This document shows positions 1-11,498 of a stretch of 64,000 nucleotides of DNA, piece by piece. This DNA is from Stenocarpella maydis (Eukaryota > Ascomycota > Sordariomycetes > Diaporthales > Diaporthaceae). A program made the translations under genes and the position numbers. The number at the start of each line of letters is the position of its first letter. Position 1 is the first letter of the stretch. The notes under the pieces are model-generated. The model was not told where the DNA came from. It saw nothing but the letters and a program-made list of their open reading frames with translations, and did not search any database. The stretch is from positions 1 through 64,000 of the forward strand of contig NQMI01000180.1 of the NCBI GenBank assembly GCA_002270565.1, given 5' to 3'.

Positions 1-2491
1 CCCCCACCCCCCCCGACCGAGACACTCAATCCAGCCATCATCATGAATGAGCACACCAACCTCCGGAGAGAAGACCCAAACAGGCCGCCAGTGACAGACA
101 CTACCGGCAGTAACTCAAATGGCTAACCAAGTAACTGAGACGCAAACTTAAAATTCCGTCTCGTCAAGGCCGCGGAGAGTCTGCAGCGCCTGCAGCGCCT
201 GCTGCGCCTGCTGATCACGTCACTCTCTGTAGCATTGGTCAGATGCGACGCCTCATGGCTGCCCTCGAGTCTGCCGGTCTGCCGGGATATCATCATCAAT
301 CCCAAACAAAACACCATTACGTGACTCTCGCCTCTGCAGGAAGAGGCCTGCAACAATTGCCTGCAGATTCTCGCCCCAATTGTAGAGAACCCCTGGCCCC
401 GACTCTCCTGCAGATCAGGCACAGGGAAATTACACAAATCTTGCTGGTTCTGGATAAATGGGTATCGTACTCGGGATCCACGTCCCTTATCGCCGCACGC
501 TCGACACTGGTGCCTCTAATTATAAAGGACCGAACATTCTTTTAGCTCTGCAGCCATCAGGGTCTAGCCTTTCCCATGGCGCCGCAACATCGCGAACCGC
601 CCTGTTAGGCAAGGCCTGTCAATCTCCCGTGTGCACTTGGTCTTGGCCGTGGCCCTCATCGCAGCCCGGGCCCTCCCGGTCAGTCTGGGAGGTCGGGCTG
701 CGGTTGCTGCTGGGGTTCCATTGCCGCGCTCTGAATCCTGCCTGCCTGATGACCATCACGACAACTCCATGGCAAGATGATGAACTCGTTTAGCAAGGCT
801 TGATATGACGACACCCCACGTCTGGGGCCCACACCGTTGCAGTCCGCCAGCCCAGAAAAAGAAACTCTGCGCTAGATCTGACGCGGCATGAACCCCAAAA
901 TGAGCCCGGCCCATCTCTGCGACACCAGCTGTACGTCCTTGGCGCCGGGAGACTGATGCAGAGGCCAGGCTGGTGAGCGGAGAGTGTCCTCTTCAAGCCC
1001 GCTCTTGTTTCCCTCCAGGTTGGGCACTGGCCCAGACGAACCACGCCAAATACCGGTGATCGCAGGCAGCTCGTGAGCTGTGAGGATCTTGCAGCTCCTC
1101 TGATGCACACGCCGCATGTTCGCCGTGAGATCCTTGGGGGCGATCCTTTGTCCTGAAATGTCGCTGGGGTAACATCCATGGACCATAATGTCTTGAGCAC
1201 CGCTATATCAGAGTGACCAGAAGCAGGAACCGGTTACCCTGGGGGATGAGAGGAGGGGCAACGAGGCGTCGCCAACGCCCAAGTGGTCAAAGATACGGGC
1301 CTTCATCCCAGCCAACGACTCGAGCTGCGTCATAGCCGGAGCCCCGACGAACTCGCACACGCCTCCCCGGAGTTGGTGCTGTGTCTCAGGTCTCGTAGCT
1401 GCGGAAGCGTCCGTCACAGGGTCTTGTCCTGTTAGCGCCGCGTCTGCTCCCTTTGGGCAGAGAGTCTGAGGGCCGAGGACAAAGAAAAAAAGGGAGAGGA
1501 GAAAAAGATAAAAGAAGGGATAGTCCGTCCGCAGAGACAATTACCAGCCGGCTGACCACTCACAACTGCTCCCTACTTGCCTATGCAGCCCGGATGCCAG
1601 ATGGAGGCAGTCAACCCCGAGCCGACGACGGCCACATGCAGCTGCCCAGTCTGCCCGATGGAGACACCGTCCGTCGCAGGTGTTGAATTCAACAGCGGAC
1701 CAGTGTTTCGCCTGTCATTGCCCAGAAGATTTAAGCTTCCAAGAGGCAATGCCAGTCCCTAGTGCGCCCAGGCAGTAGGAGGAGCCCAGAGCCGTTATCC
1801 TGAACCACCGCCTGTGCGGCTCGCGCGGCGCCTGGGTTGGACACAAGTCGGTGCTATTTTTGGAATTTCAACAAGCTGCTCTGTGGTTGAAGGTATCAAC
1901 TGTGCAGACTATGTAGCACGCTCTCCCTCTCAGGCTCGGGCAACACAAGCGTTACGCTGGACAAGGCCGCGGTGAGACAATGCCATGTCCTCTCCTGTGT
2001 GCACTACAAACATGGCTTGGCATAGCCTGAGACTGTTCGCCAGGGCCGGCATTGGCAAGATGCCTGCTTCACGGTGTTTGGGTTGCCTGCCACCTGCCTC
2101 CCGAGGTGTATATGCGAGGCACCGCCCGGCCTGCCAGTCCAACGGTCCCGCCACCACGGGCGGGACTGGACAACAAGGTACGTCGAAGTCGATGTGCCGT
2201 CCAAGCCGTTGCGGTGACAGATTCAGATGCCTGAGAAAGGGTCGGCCTAACGTGTAAGCCGCCCTCGGATTATCCTCTCGGCCGGATGGTGCTAGTGCAG
2301 AAAGCCGCCAAGATGCTCGGTGATAAGGCGGGCTCGCCAGGGCCCGAGCTTCGTCATTGATTGTCCGAAATCCTTCTCACATCCCAACACGGACAAGAGA
2401 AAAGTAGACCAGACATTCGTGCCGGTCCAGCGCCCCAGATGCGCCCGCCTTCGCCTCACCACGCCGCACTGACAATATCCAGTCGGCAGCT
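1..2491. other. Gene-free upstream interval
   Basis: Only short overlapping frames on both strands, with none showing a recognisable domain, plausible splicing or consistent codon use. A short imperfect CTGCAGCGC-type repeat lies near 180-215. The right part presumably holds the promoter and 5' leader of the gene starting at 2492. Confidence 0.6.
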
Positions 2492-5157
2492 ATGTTGCGA
2501 CAGAGCATAGCAGGCCCCCGCCGGCCCCCGAGGCTGTCGTGCGCGCGGCCGCGGTCGCACACGACCAGCGGACCCGTCGCACGTCCGGGGCCCATCCTCC
2601 GGTGGGGGGCTGCCCAGCGCCCACGACCGCTCCCAGCGTCCTCACCTCTCCTCCCGCACCGGCGCTCCCTCCAGGCCTCGGCACAGTTCCAGCCCCTCCA
2701 CGGGCCTCCCACACCAGCCTCCCTCGGCGCACCGCGCGCCGCGCGCTCCTTCACCCGCGCGCGGAAGCGGCTCCGCCGGCTCCTCATCCTCGCGGCGGCG
2801 GGCGGCGCCGTGTACGCGGTGGACAGCCAGGTGTACGCGTCCGGGCTGGGCCGCAGCCTGCGGACCTTTGGGACGGGCGTCCTCGTGGCGCTCGACTACA
2901 AGCTCAACTTCCGTGCGCAGCCGCTGCCGCTGATCGGCAGCTCGGGGGGCCATCCCGGACCTGCACAGGCGCTCCGCCGAGCGCATGTTCGACCTGCTGC
3001 GGCACAACGGCGGGCTCTACCTCAAGATCGGCCAGGCCATCGCGATGCAGAGCGCAATCATGCCGCCCGAGTTCCAGACCATGTTCTCGCGCATGTTCGA
3101 CGACGCGCCGCAGAACGGCTGGGACGATGTCGAGAGGGTCATACGGGAGGACTTTGGGGGCCGGGGTGTGCAGGAGGTTTTTGGGGTCAGCCTCGCCGGG
3201 GAGGAGGGAAGGGGCGTCATCGAGACGACCGCCAGGGCTTCGGCCAGCGTTGCCCAGGTGCACTGGGCGAGGCTCCCTGACGGCCGCGAGGTCGCGCTCA
3301 AGGTCCAGAAGCCTGAGATTGCCAAGCAGATCAGCTGGGATCTGTGGGCGTTCAAGTGAGTCTGCATATCACATGCGAGGGTGAGCCCTTGTGCCTGCTC
3401 TTCTCGGCAGTGCTGACTGGATGCGACATAGGGTTGTCACTTGGGTCTACAGCAAGTGGTTCGACCTGCCCCTGTACGGCCTAGTCCCCTTCATCACGGA
3501 GCGGCTGGAGCTCGAGACCGACTTCGTCAACGAGGCCAAGAACTCGGAGACGATGCGCAGGCTCATCAGCGACGAGCCGTCTCTCAGGGGCCGCGTCTAC
3601 GTCCCCGTCGTCTACCCGGAGCTCTCGTCCAAGCGTGTCCTGACCACCGAGTGGATAGAAGGCACCCGCCTGTGGGACAAGGCAACCATGACTGGCCCGT
3701 GGCTCGGCGGCTACGGGAGGGGGTCCCCCGGCGTGCACCGCGAGCAGCTGGGCGACCCCGACCCGGGCCTGATCCGGCGCGAGCTGCGGCAGGGGTCGCT
3801 GAGGAAGCTGCTGTGGGACGGGCTGCCGGCGTTCGTGGTGGCCAACGCCATGGAGTTGCCCTTCTTTGGGCGCCGCATCATGAGCAGTGCTGCCATGAAG
3901 TGGGGCTTCACGTACGTCCAGACCATGCTCAAGGTGTGGATCTTGCTGTCGCGGACATCGCTATTGCCGGCCTCGAGCTCAACCTGGTTCCCAAACTGGA
4001 GATACTTTGTCCCCTTTACGACGACGTCCATGATCCCTCCGTGCCCTCTGCCTACTTCGCTCACTCCTCGGTCTGCGGCCTCGTGGCTGGGAAGTGTCGC
4101 CCTGAGTCTTGCCCCTGTCCTAGGACTTTGGCTCTCTGAAGGCCTGATTGATTGGGTGCGCGAGTTCTTTTACGACGTTTTCTATGACCTCCTACCGAAT
4201 CCTTCGGGCCCCGAGCTACCGCCGGTCTTGTCCAATATTATCGTCCAGCGGGCCCCGACCAATGCCGACGACCCAGTCCACGCCCAGACACCGTCCGGCC
4301 CAGCCCCCCTTGCACATGCCGCCGAGCCTGTGCCTGTCCGTGTTGGGCCGGGCGACTGGGAGGGAACCACTTCAGCCGAAGGAACTGTATGGGAAGTCCC
4401 ACAGACCGCTGAAACCCCAGCATCACCAGCGGGAGATCCCGATGCGCCCCCAAGGGAACGCGGCCTTTCTCCTCCTCCCCGAAACAACGGCTCTAGCCGC
4501 CCCGATACCCGTCGCCGCCCGGGCCACCGCCCACACGTACCCCAGACCGCCGACAACGATGACTTCACGGACGACGACGAGGACACCAATGAGATAGTCT
4601 CGGCCACGCTCATCAGCTTCGACGTCGAAAACAACCCCGAGAACTCCGACCCCAACGACGCCAACATCCCGCCAGGCGTCTGGTCCGCGGAGCTGAGGCC
4701 CAACCCGGGCAACGAGTCGCAGGGCGGCGGGGCCGGTGGTGGCAGCGGGGGCGACCGCGACGGCGGCGACCGCTCCCGTCGCTCGCCGAGGTTATACAGG
4801 GACAACGCCCTGACGCGTCTGCCCGCGACTTTGGCTGCCGACATGCTCGCGCGCAGGGCGGCGTCGCTTCTGCTCGCGCCGATGGAGGCGATGGTGCTCA
4901 GGAACGTCGCCGAAGCCTGGTGCCGGCCGCGGGGCCTCTCAACCACAGGCATGTGGGGCTTCTCGCGAGGCACCGTGATGAACCTGCTGGCGGTTGAGAT
5001 CCTTCACTTTCTGTTCGACGCGGACTCGTGGGCGGCCATCTCGATGTGGTCCAACGAATACGTCATGTCATCTGCCGAGTGGGAGAAGTTGCAGAAGGAG
5101 GAGCAGGAAAAGGCGCAGCGCGGATCGGTTGCCGTTATCGAGGAGGACCAACCATAG
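2492..5157 (+). CDS. mcp2: Mcp2/ADCK1-type ABC1 protein fused to unrelated membrane-protein C-terminus
   Basis: The model is exons 2492-3355 and 3411-5157, with an intron GTGAGT...CGGCAG. The start gives an Arg/Ser/Pro-rich mitochondrial presequence, then a hydrophobic segment (LLILAAAGGAVYAVD). The ABC1 (UbiB) N-lobe follows: the KxGQ motif in GGLYLKIGQAIAMQS, the Ala-rich loop ASASVAQVH, the lysine in VALKVQKP, and EWIEGTRLWDK. Such proteins act in the mitochondrial inner membrane in lipid and coenzyme Q homeostasis. After GYGRGSPGVH (about 3735) the sequence leaves the family before the HxDxHPGN catalytic loop and metal-binding Asp. It continues as an unidentified protein: hydrophobic segments, a Pro/Asp-rich linker, an acidic block (DDFTDDDEDTNE) and the conserved-looking stretch VSATLISFDVENNPEN. 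Three single-base frame breaks (about 2944, 3933, 4093) fall at homopolymers and must be allowed for to read it, giving about 869 residues. It could be a real deletion fusion or a misassembly. ABC1 identity of the 5' half is secure; function of the whole is not. Confidence 0.7.
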
Positions 5158-5709
5158 CCAATTTCTATCAACCCGCAGACACAGATGGAAGACAATCACT
5201 CGCATAATTTTAATTGCTACAACACCTGTTCCTCCAATACTCACTTCTGGAGTCCCATAAAGTCCACTCACCCGAACCTACGACACCCAGACCTAGAAAA
5301 CCATTCCGACAGAAGACCTGGTGAGAGGACCCTTGTGTCCTGCACTGCTGCCTGCACCTTGCAATTTTGGGCCATGCATTCGGGCCGTAGCGTCCAGGGT
5401 CCCACTGGGAACGGCACAGGGGTGCGAAGTACTTCCATTTCAGGTAGTTCTCCCAACCGGGTGGAGACGCTTGACACCCGCCCAGCTCTCATCATGATTC
5501 CTAATTCGATCCTGCAGCGTCACATACACATCCCAGCAAGTTGAAAAGAATCCCGAGGGTTAAAAGAGCGACAAACTCAATTGCATGCTGTTTCTGAAGC
5601 CCTGATTTCCTGGAACGATCAATTCTTATTTCTTTGACAGCATCTAAGGATCTTCTGGTCCTCTCAGCCCACTCAGAGCGGCACAAGAGCAGGGCACCGA
5701 GAAGAAGCC
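5158..5709. other. Intergenic, 3' and 5' flanks
   Basis: Tandem genes on the same strand. I see no further coding signal. It should contain the terminator of the upstream gene and the promoter of the dioxygenase gene. Confidence 0.6.
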
Positions 5710-6859
5710 ATGGTTGCAAATAAGTACGGTCCGGAGGTCCAAAGAGTTCCGAAGGACACACCAGTGGAAGACATAGTCTACCTCCTCAAACGGGATGGTG
5801 GAGTTTTTGTCAAGGGTCTCGTCCCTGCCGCCGACGTTGACAAAGCCTTTGAGGAGTGCCGTGCAAGGCTCGAGTCCGACGTCGAGTGGAACGGCCGCTT
5901 CTTCCCTAGTACGTGAGGCGAATTCTCGCGCGACTACTTAGACTTTCCGACTCATGGCTAACATCCATGCTCTCTCTTCCTCGCTCCCCAGAGGAGACGC
6001 AGCGTGCGCCGTCACTGCTCAAGCACAGCCCCACATACGCGCGGACGCAGATGATGAACCCACTCTACCAGCAGGTCATCGACCACTTCCTCACGACCCG
6101 CAGCTGGTTCTGGTGGGGAAATGAGAAGAAGGAGTCGGTGTCGAGGCCGTACGTGCACTCGTGCACGGCGATGAGTATCGGGCCGGGAGGCAAGGCGCAG
6201 CCCCTGCACCGCGACGACTACATAAGCCACAATTACCACACCGAGATCGAGGCCTGGGACGACGAGCGCGACAAGAACCGTGAGACGGCCGTGGGGTTGT
6301 TTGTTGCTGGCTGCAAGGTGACCAAGGAGAACGGAGGGACACAATTCATTCCACGATCACACCTGTGGTGGGTCCCCCTCTCCGATGGCTTTGTCTCTGA
6401 CCGGTTATGTCTGTATCTTATTCGCAACCTTGACTTATGTCTACTACTACCTTCTTCGCCCCCCCCCCTTTTTTTTTGGTCCTGACTGACATATTGCTGC
6501 ACCAATGACACAGGGGCACCGACCAGCACATGCCCCCGCGCGTGGAGGAGTGCATATTTGCCGAAATGGACAAGGGCGACGCCTTTATCATGCTCGCATC
6601 GTCATACCATGGGGGTGGGACCAACAGCACCAAGGACGAGCGGCGGCTGATGTTTGCGACTTTTGCGGTCCGCGGCTACCTAAGACAAGAGGAGAACCAG
6701 TTCCTGGCGGTGCCCCACGAGATTGCAAAAACGTACGAGCGGGACATACAGGATTTCATGGGCTACTCGATGAGCGATCCGGCGTGCGGAAATGTGGAGG
6801 AGATGGATCCCATCTTCGTGCTGCGGCCCGAGGAAGGTAAAGGCCCTAAGGACTTTTGA
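5710..6859 (+). CDS. Phytanoyl-CoA dioxygenase (PhyH) family protein
   Basis: Three exons, 5710-5908, 5992-6367 and 6514-6859, join in frame to 306 residues. The introns begin GTACGT and GTGGGT and end CCCAG and CACAG; a GCTAAC branch-like site lies in the first. PhyH proteins are non-haem Fe(II)/2-oxoglutarate dioxygenases that hydroxylate or desaturate small substrates. The iron ligands are visible: HxD in PLHRDDYISHNYH and the distal His in SSYHGGGTN, followed by the 2-oxoglutarate-anchoring region DERRLMFATFAVRGYLRQEEN. There is no signal peptide or membrane segment, so it is probably cytosolic. It sits 650 bp upstream of a Zn2Cys6 regulator on the same strand and near an O-acetyltransferase and an SDR, a neighbourhood typical of secondary or catabolic metabolism. 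The substrate cannot be read from sequence. It may be related to the FUM3/AsqJ-like fungal enzymes, but that assignment is not secure. Confidence 0.88.
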
Positions 6860-7508
6860 ACATAAAACACAAGTACTGCATGCCAATGCAGCTGTTCTGT
6901 TCCTGTACATGCTTTTTTTTCTCCCCCTCTCCCTCTCTAGGTAGGTCATATGATGGCAATATTGATAAGAATTGGGTGACGCCTCTGCACGGAAGCGGGC
7001 CACGTAGAACAATCAAAGCCGGGGGTCTTCATTCTGCCAGACCCGCAGGAGCAGAAGCCGATTCCACCAGATGTCCATAAACATTTGCCTTCTTGCTGAG
7101 ATCCATTTAAGTGAACACCTCGGCAATCTTCGCAGCTTCTGTCTTCCTACATTATTCGCAGGATCATGTTGTCCTTGATGCTTAACAGGACCTTTGAAGC
7201 CCGAATATCTGCTCATAATCATCATCATACGCGATGGGGGAGCGTTCGGTGCAGTCCATGTGATATCGGAAGCACGAATTGCTCTCACTCGTGAGGTGTT
7301 GCGGCTAACTCTATTCTCAGAGTGGGTAAGTAAGTACCCCATCCGGGTAGTCTCGGTCTTGTCTTACGGAGTAGTGGTATCATTGTCACCGGGTTGACCC
7401 CAGACCCTGCTGACAGTGGCACGGGCTAGGAAACTTGCAGCCCTCAAATGTTCAGCTGCTCACCGCCATCAGCAGCCCCAGACTCCAGCAACGACCAGCA
7501 CAGTAAAC
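6860..7508. other. Intergenic
   Basis: Contains the dioxygenase 3' end and the upstream region of the Zn2Cys6 gene. No additional coding region is supported. Confidence 0.55.
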
Positions 7509-9815
7509 ATGTCTGCCAGGGCCAAATCAGCCAGAGTTTCAAAAGCCATCCGCAGAGGTAAGTCGGTGAGGTGCCCACACAAGGCGTGCATCGCGCTACC
7601 CATACCAACCCCTCACAACTTGTCCGCGCACGCTGTCTGTAGGGCACAATTGACTCACTCTCTCCGAATACGGTTATACTTCCAACCCGGACCTGTATGC
7701 AGGCCATCCAGGTTATTTGCAAATCACTAACATGGCCTCTGCCAGACCCGGCTTGTGGGACCTGCCGCAAGAAGTGCCGTAAGTGTGACCGCACCCGACC
7801 CATCTGCAACCGATGCAAAACCAAGGGTCTTCACTGCGAGGGCTATCCCCCCCGGTTCCAGTTCTGCGAGCTCGCCACGCCGGAAGACGCCGAGACTATC
7901 GTCAGCACCTCCCCGGCTCCGGGCCCGGCTCCTGTTCCGGACACGAGTCCCAATACCGTCTCCGGTGAGCAGATCAGCGCGCCGACTGTCAGCCCGAGGG
8001 AACCACGGGAGTCGCATCCGGGCTCCCTCTCCAGCACTGGTGCCAACTCACACCATCAGAGCCGGCCGCCTCTCCCGCTGTGGGAGACAGAGCTCGCTGC
8101 CTCACCCCAGGATGTTGCCGTCAGGGAGACTCCGTCGCCAGCTTCTGATGCTCGCTTGCTCGAGGGCATGCTGCTGAGCAGCGAGACGCAGAAGCTGCTC
8201 GGATATTGTGAGTCGCCCTCGACCTGTTATGTACTCAGGCAAGCCTATAGCACTTCATCTGCCTTTCCTTGGCCGTTCTTTTGCTTCTCTATTACTGTCG
8301 TATCTCTCTGGTCTTGCTAATGAAACGGGTACGAATTGCCAGTTGACGAGGAGCTGACACCTGGCCTGACCATTGTTGTCGAAGGGACCGAGAACCTCTT
8401 CCGGCGCTATCTGCTACCGCTGGCGTGCCAGCACACAGGCGTCCTACGCGCCGTTCTCGGCCTGGTAGCGTGTCACCTGCGGTCCTCCCGACGAGATATG
8501 AGGAAGGTGACCGAGGCTGACGCTCTGGGCCATCGGGTGGCTGCCCTGCGCATCCTAGGATCCCTGCTGGCCCAGGAGGAGGCCCAGGGTCTCACCGCGG
8601 CCGACGAGGAGGCAGTTCTCGCCATGATACTGCTGCTGATATTTCATGACGTGCGCCAGCCCCCTCATGCCTCCCTGTGTGCCTCTCACCCATGCTTCTG
8701 AAGATATGGCATGCTGAAACAAGCACATCAGATCTGCGAGATGGGTCTCTCGACCCACGGGACACACTTAAATGGAGTAGCATTCCTGTGCGGCAAGATT
8801 GCGTCTGCCTCGGACTTGTCGAACAGATCCGAATCGGTCCAGTTCTTCTTGGCGGCACTAGCCTGGTGAGCAATGGAGCATCATGCTCACCTCCGCCCTC
8901 GGCCCGCGCCCAAGCTGCGCAGTCATAGGGACTAACCAGGGTCTTGTGTCGGCACCACAGGCTAGATGTCCTCCGGGGTTTCAGCGGAGCAGAAAAGCTC
9001 ACGTACTCAGAGAGCGTGCGGAAATGTGTCGTGGAGAACGGACGGGTCAGCCTACACACCCTGGTCGGCTGCCCGCCCAGCATCTTCCAACGCATCGGAA
9101 GCGTGCTCGAGGCGGCCAAGAGCTGGATGGCGGGCACCACGGCGAACGACGAGTTCCACGCCACGCTGCGGGAGGCGGACGCGTACCTCCGCGGGCTGGA
9201 CCTGGACGGGGCCGAGTACCCGACGCAGCACCCCGAGTGGCGGCAGCTGGCCGAGGCGTACCGGCACGCCTGCCTGCTGCGCGTGATGCGCTGGCCCGAC
9301 ACGTTCGCCGTGCCCTGCGAGGACGCCAGGATCAGGGCGTCGGTGGCGGCCATCCTCGACGCGCGCGCCAACATCGCGGCCAGCTCGCCCTTCTCCAAGA
9401 GGATGCTGTTCCCGCTGTTCCTCGCGGCGGCGGACACGATGGTGCCGCACCAGCTCCACTACGCGTCCATCTCGATCAACGAGATCAGGAGGTCGACGGG
9501 CTTCGAGCACCCGGCCATGAAGACGGTTCTGGAGCATGTGTGGGAGGAGAGGAGGACCAGCACGCGCGGCTGGCGCAATGTTCCTTGGATGGAGTTTGTA
9601 AGCAGCAGCAGGGATGGCATCTCGCCGGATCCTCCCATTTTTGTTTTATTTTATTTCATTTTGTTTTTTCATTTTATTTTATTTATTCTAACTAATCCAC
9701 CTCTCCAAGTTACCAGACCCCTGCTCATGGATTTCGATGGCAGCGACTGACCTTGATTGGCGTCTAGACGTGTTCCGAAAGCTTGCAGAAGCAGCACGCG
9801 TATCTCTTCTTCTGA
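7509..9815 (+). CDS. Zn2Cys6 transcription factor with fungal-specific C-terminal domain
   Basis: Six exons (7509-7557, 7746-8207, 8343-8650, 8732-8865, 8961-9597, 9768-9815) join in frame to 545 residues. The start at 7509 gives a short basic leader (MSARAKSARVSKAIRR) spliced directly before the binuclear zinc cluster ACGTCRKKCRKCDRTRPIC. The six ligands have the canonical C-x2-C-x6-C-x6-C-x2-C-x6-C spacing. A Ser/Pro-rich linker follows, then the helical fungal-specific region seen in acriflavine-resistance-type regulators: NLFRRYLLPLACQHTGVLRA, HGTHLNGVAFLCG, WLDVLRGFSGAEKLTY. It ends with the characteristic SESLQKQHAYLFF tail, which fixes the last exon. An extra Cys inside the first zinc loop (KKCRKC) is unusual. 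It is probably a nuclear DNA-binding regulator. Its position between the dioxygenase and the acetyltransferase/SDR genes suggests it may control them; that is inference. Confidence 0.85.
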
Positions 9816-10193
9816 TTGCGACGAGCTTGGTGCTCGTGCAAGCCGTGCAAGAGTCAGCCTGCACCTATGCAGATCAGGGGCTACTTTAGCTGTATCTACC
9901 GAGTAGATAAATACATGCATGCAGTGCGTCATGTGCTGACGACCCCTGCCCGGGCGTGGTTGGGAGTGCTGCCCAAAGAGGCAAAACACGCAGCGCCTCG
10001 CATCCCCCTCATCATCCCCACCTGAAAGTCGGTACGAGCCGGATCGTCGTGCTTGGATCCTTGTGTTCGTACGTAATGTAGCATCTTGTATTTATTTGCA
10101 TCTCTGCGTGCAATGACTGGTTGACGGAGCGAGTGCCCAGGCTTTACCGCAAAACTCCCATACCAAGATCACCCAAGATCATCGCAACCAGCC
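9816..10193. other. Intergenic
   Basis: Short same-strand spacer between the regulator and the acetyltransferase genes. No coding signal seen. Confidence 0.55.
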
Positions 10194-11080
10194 ATGGCTG
10201 CCACCGAGAAGAACGCCCATGAGCTCGAGAAGGCCTCGAAGCTCAACAATGTCCCCAAGGGCGATCAGTATGAGAAAATGATCTCGGGAATGCTGTGAGT
10301 AAGCCCTGGGTCCCGCCCGACGCCCACTGCACACCTGCCTCTGCCACCAGCATCGGGCCCATGCCTTTGTCGCGCTGACAGCCGCCGGGCCCCAAACCCG
10401 CACAGCTACGACTCGTTCGTCCCAGAGCTGGCGTCGGCGCGGTTCGCTGCGCGGGCGTGGATGCACAAGTACAACAACTACTTCCCCTCGGACCCGGCCG
10501 CGTCCTTCCAGTCGCTGGAGAGGGAGCGCCACCAGATGCTCAAGGAGCGGCTGGGGAGGGTCGGTGACGACGTCTTTGTCGAGCCGCCGTTCCAGGTCGA
10601 CTACGGTTCCAACGTGAGCCTGGGCAACCGCTTTTATGCCAACTTCAACCTGACCATCCTCGACTGTGAGCACCGTCCTCAAGCTTCTTCCGGGGCTCAC
10701 CATCTTTCCTGTCTTGGGTTATCCTGGGCTGCATCGCTTGGAGGTCCTGAGCAGGTGGTTAACACACAGCAGGTGCTCTTGTGACAATCGGGGACCGTGT
10801 CATGATCGGCCCTAACGTCTCCATCTTGGCTGCGACACACGAGGTCGAGGTCGAGAGCCGGCGCGCCAACGTTGAGTTCGCCAAACCCATTACTATCGGA
10901 AACGACTGCTGGATCGGTGGCCACTCCGTCATCCTCCCTGGTGTCACTATCGGCGACGGTGTCACCATCGCCGCCTGCTCTGTCGTCACAAGGGATATAC
11001 CGTCCTGGAGCGTCGCAATGGGCACCCCGGCCCGCGTTACCAAGAAGGTGAAGCCGTTGGACGACCAAGAACAGAATTGA
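10194..11080 (+). CDS. Sugar O-acetyltransferase, maltose/NodL type
   Basis: Exons 10194-10294, 10406-10665 and 10773-11080 join in frame to 222 residues, close to the family's usual length. The N-terminal Mac domain (EKMISGMLYDSFVPELASAR) is followed by left-handed beta-helix hexapeptide repeats: VTIGDRVMIGPNVSI, then ITIGNDCWIGGHSVILPGVT and IGDGVTIAACSVVTRDIPS. The catalytic His is in ILAATHEVE and the closing motif is AMGTPARVTKKV. Family members are cytosolic trimers that transfer acetyl from acetyl-CoA to hydroxyls of sugars. It lies on the same strand as the regulator and is convergent with the downstream SDR gene. The acceptor substrate is unknown; acetylation as detoxification or tailoring is possible. 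Confidence 0.9.
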
Positions 11081-11498
11081 TCACAGGTAGGCGTGCCTCA
11101 TGTCCGTTAGGATACAGCCGCCAAAGGGTGGCGTAGAGGGTGATAGGCTCGGGATGGAGGATGGCATAGACAAGGTGGTAACCCCCCAAGACGGACAGAA
11201 AGAACGAGAGGGGGGGGGGGGAATTCTACAGGCTAGAGCCGCATGGCATCCCACAGTATATTCTCGTGTCATTCAGTGCATAAGACAATGAGAACGCGAA
11301 TGATGCTCGAGCATGCTCCGGCTGACGAAGTAGCTAGTACCGCCCGTTCGGCTTTGGAGCGCAACAAGTGGCCAAGCACATCTAGTCTTCTCGGCCTTCA
11401 TGTCCATACAAGGCATTCATGCAAGAAGAAATCTCGCAGGACATTCAACCGTTCCAAGCTGGGATTGATAGGTGGGTGTGCGGGACAACTTATCCGAC
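11081..11498. other. Convergent intergenic spacer
   Basis: Lies between two convergent genes and probably carries both polyadenylation regions. A run of 12 G occurs at 11210-11221. No gene seen. Confidence 0.6.

Noticed and set aside
4182..4973. 263-residue open frame on the minus strand
   Set aside because: Antisense to the coding C-terminal part of the fusion gene. High GC creates the opposite open frame.
7448..7557. Alternative upstream start (MFSCSPPSAAPD) for the Zn2Cys6 gene
   Set aside because: Spliced at the same donor it enters the zinc cluster in the wrong frame. The start at 7509 gives the right frame.
8592..9437. 281-residue open frame on the minus strand
   Set aside because: Shadow of the Zn2Cys6 gene, whose exons are supported by domain order and splice sites.
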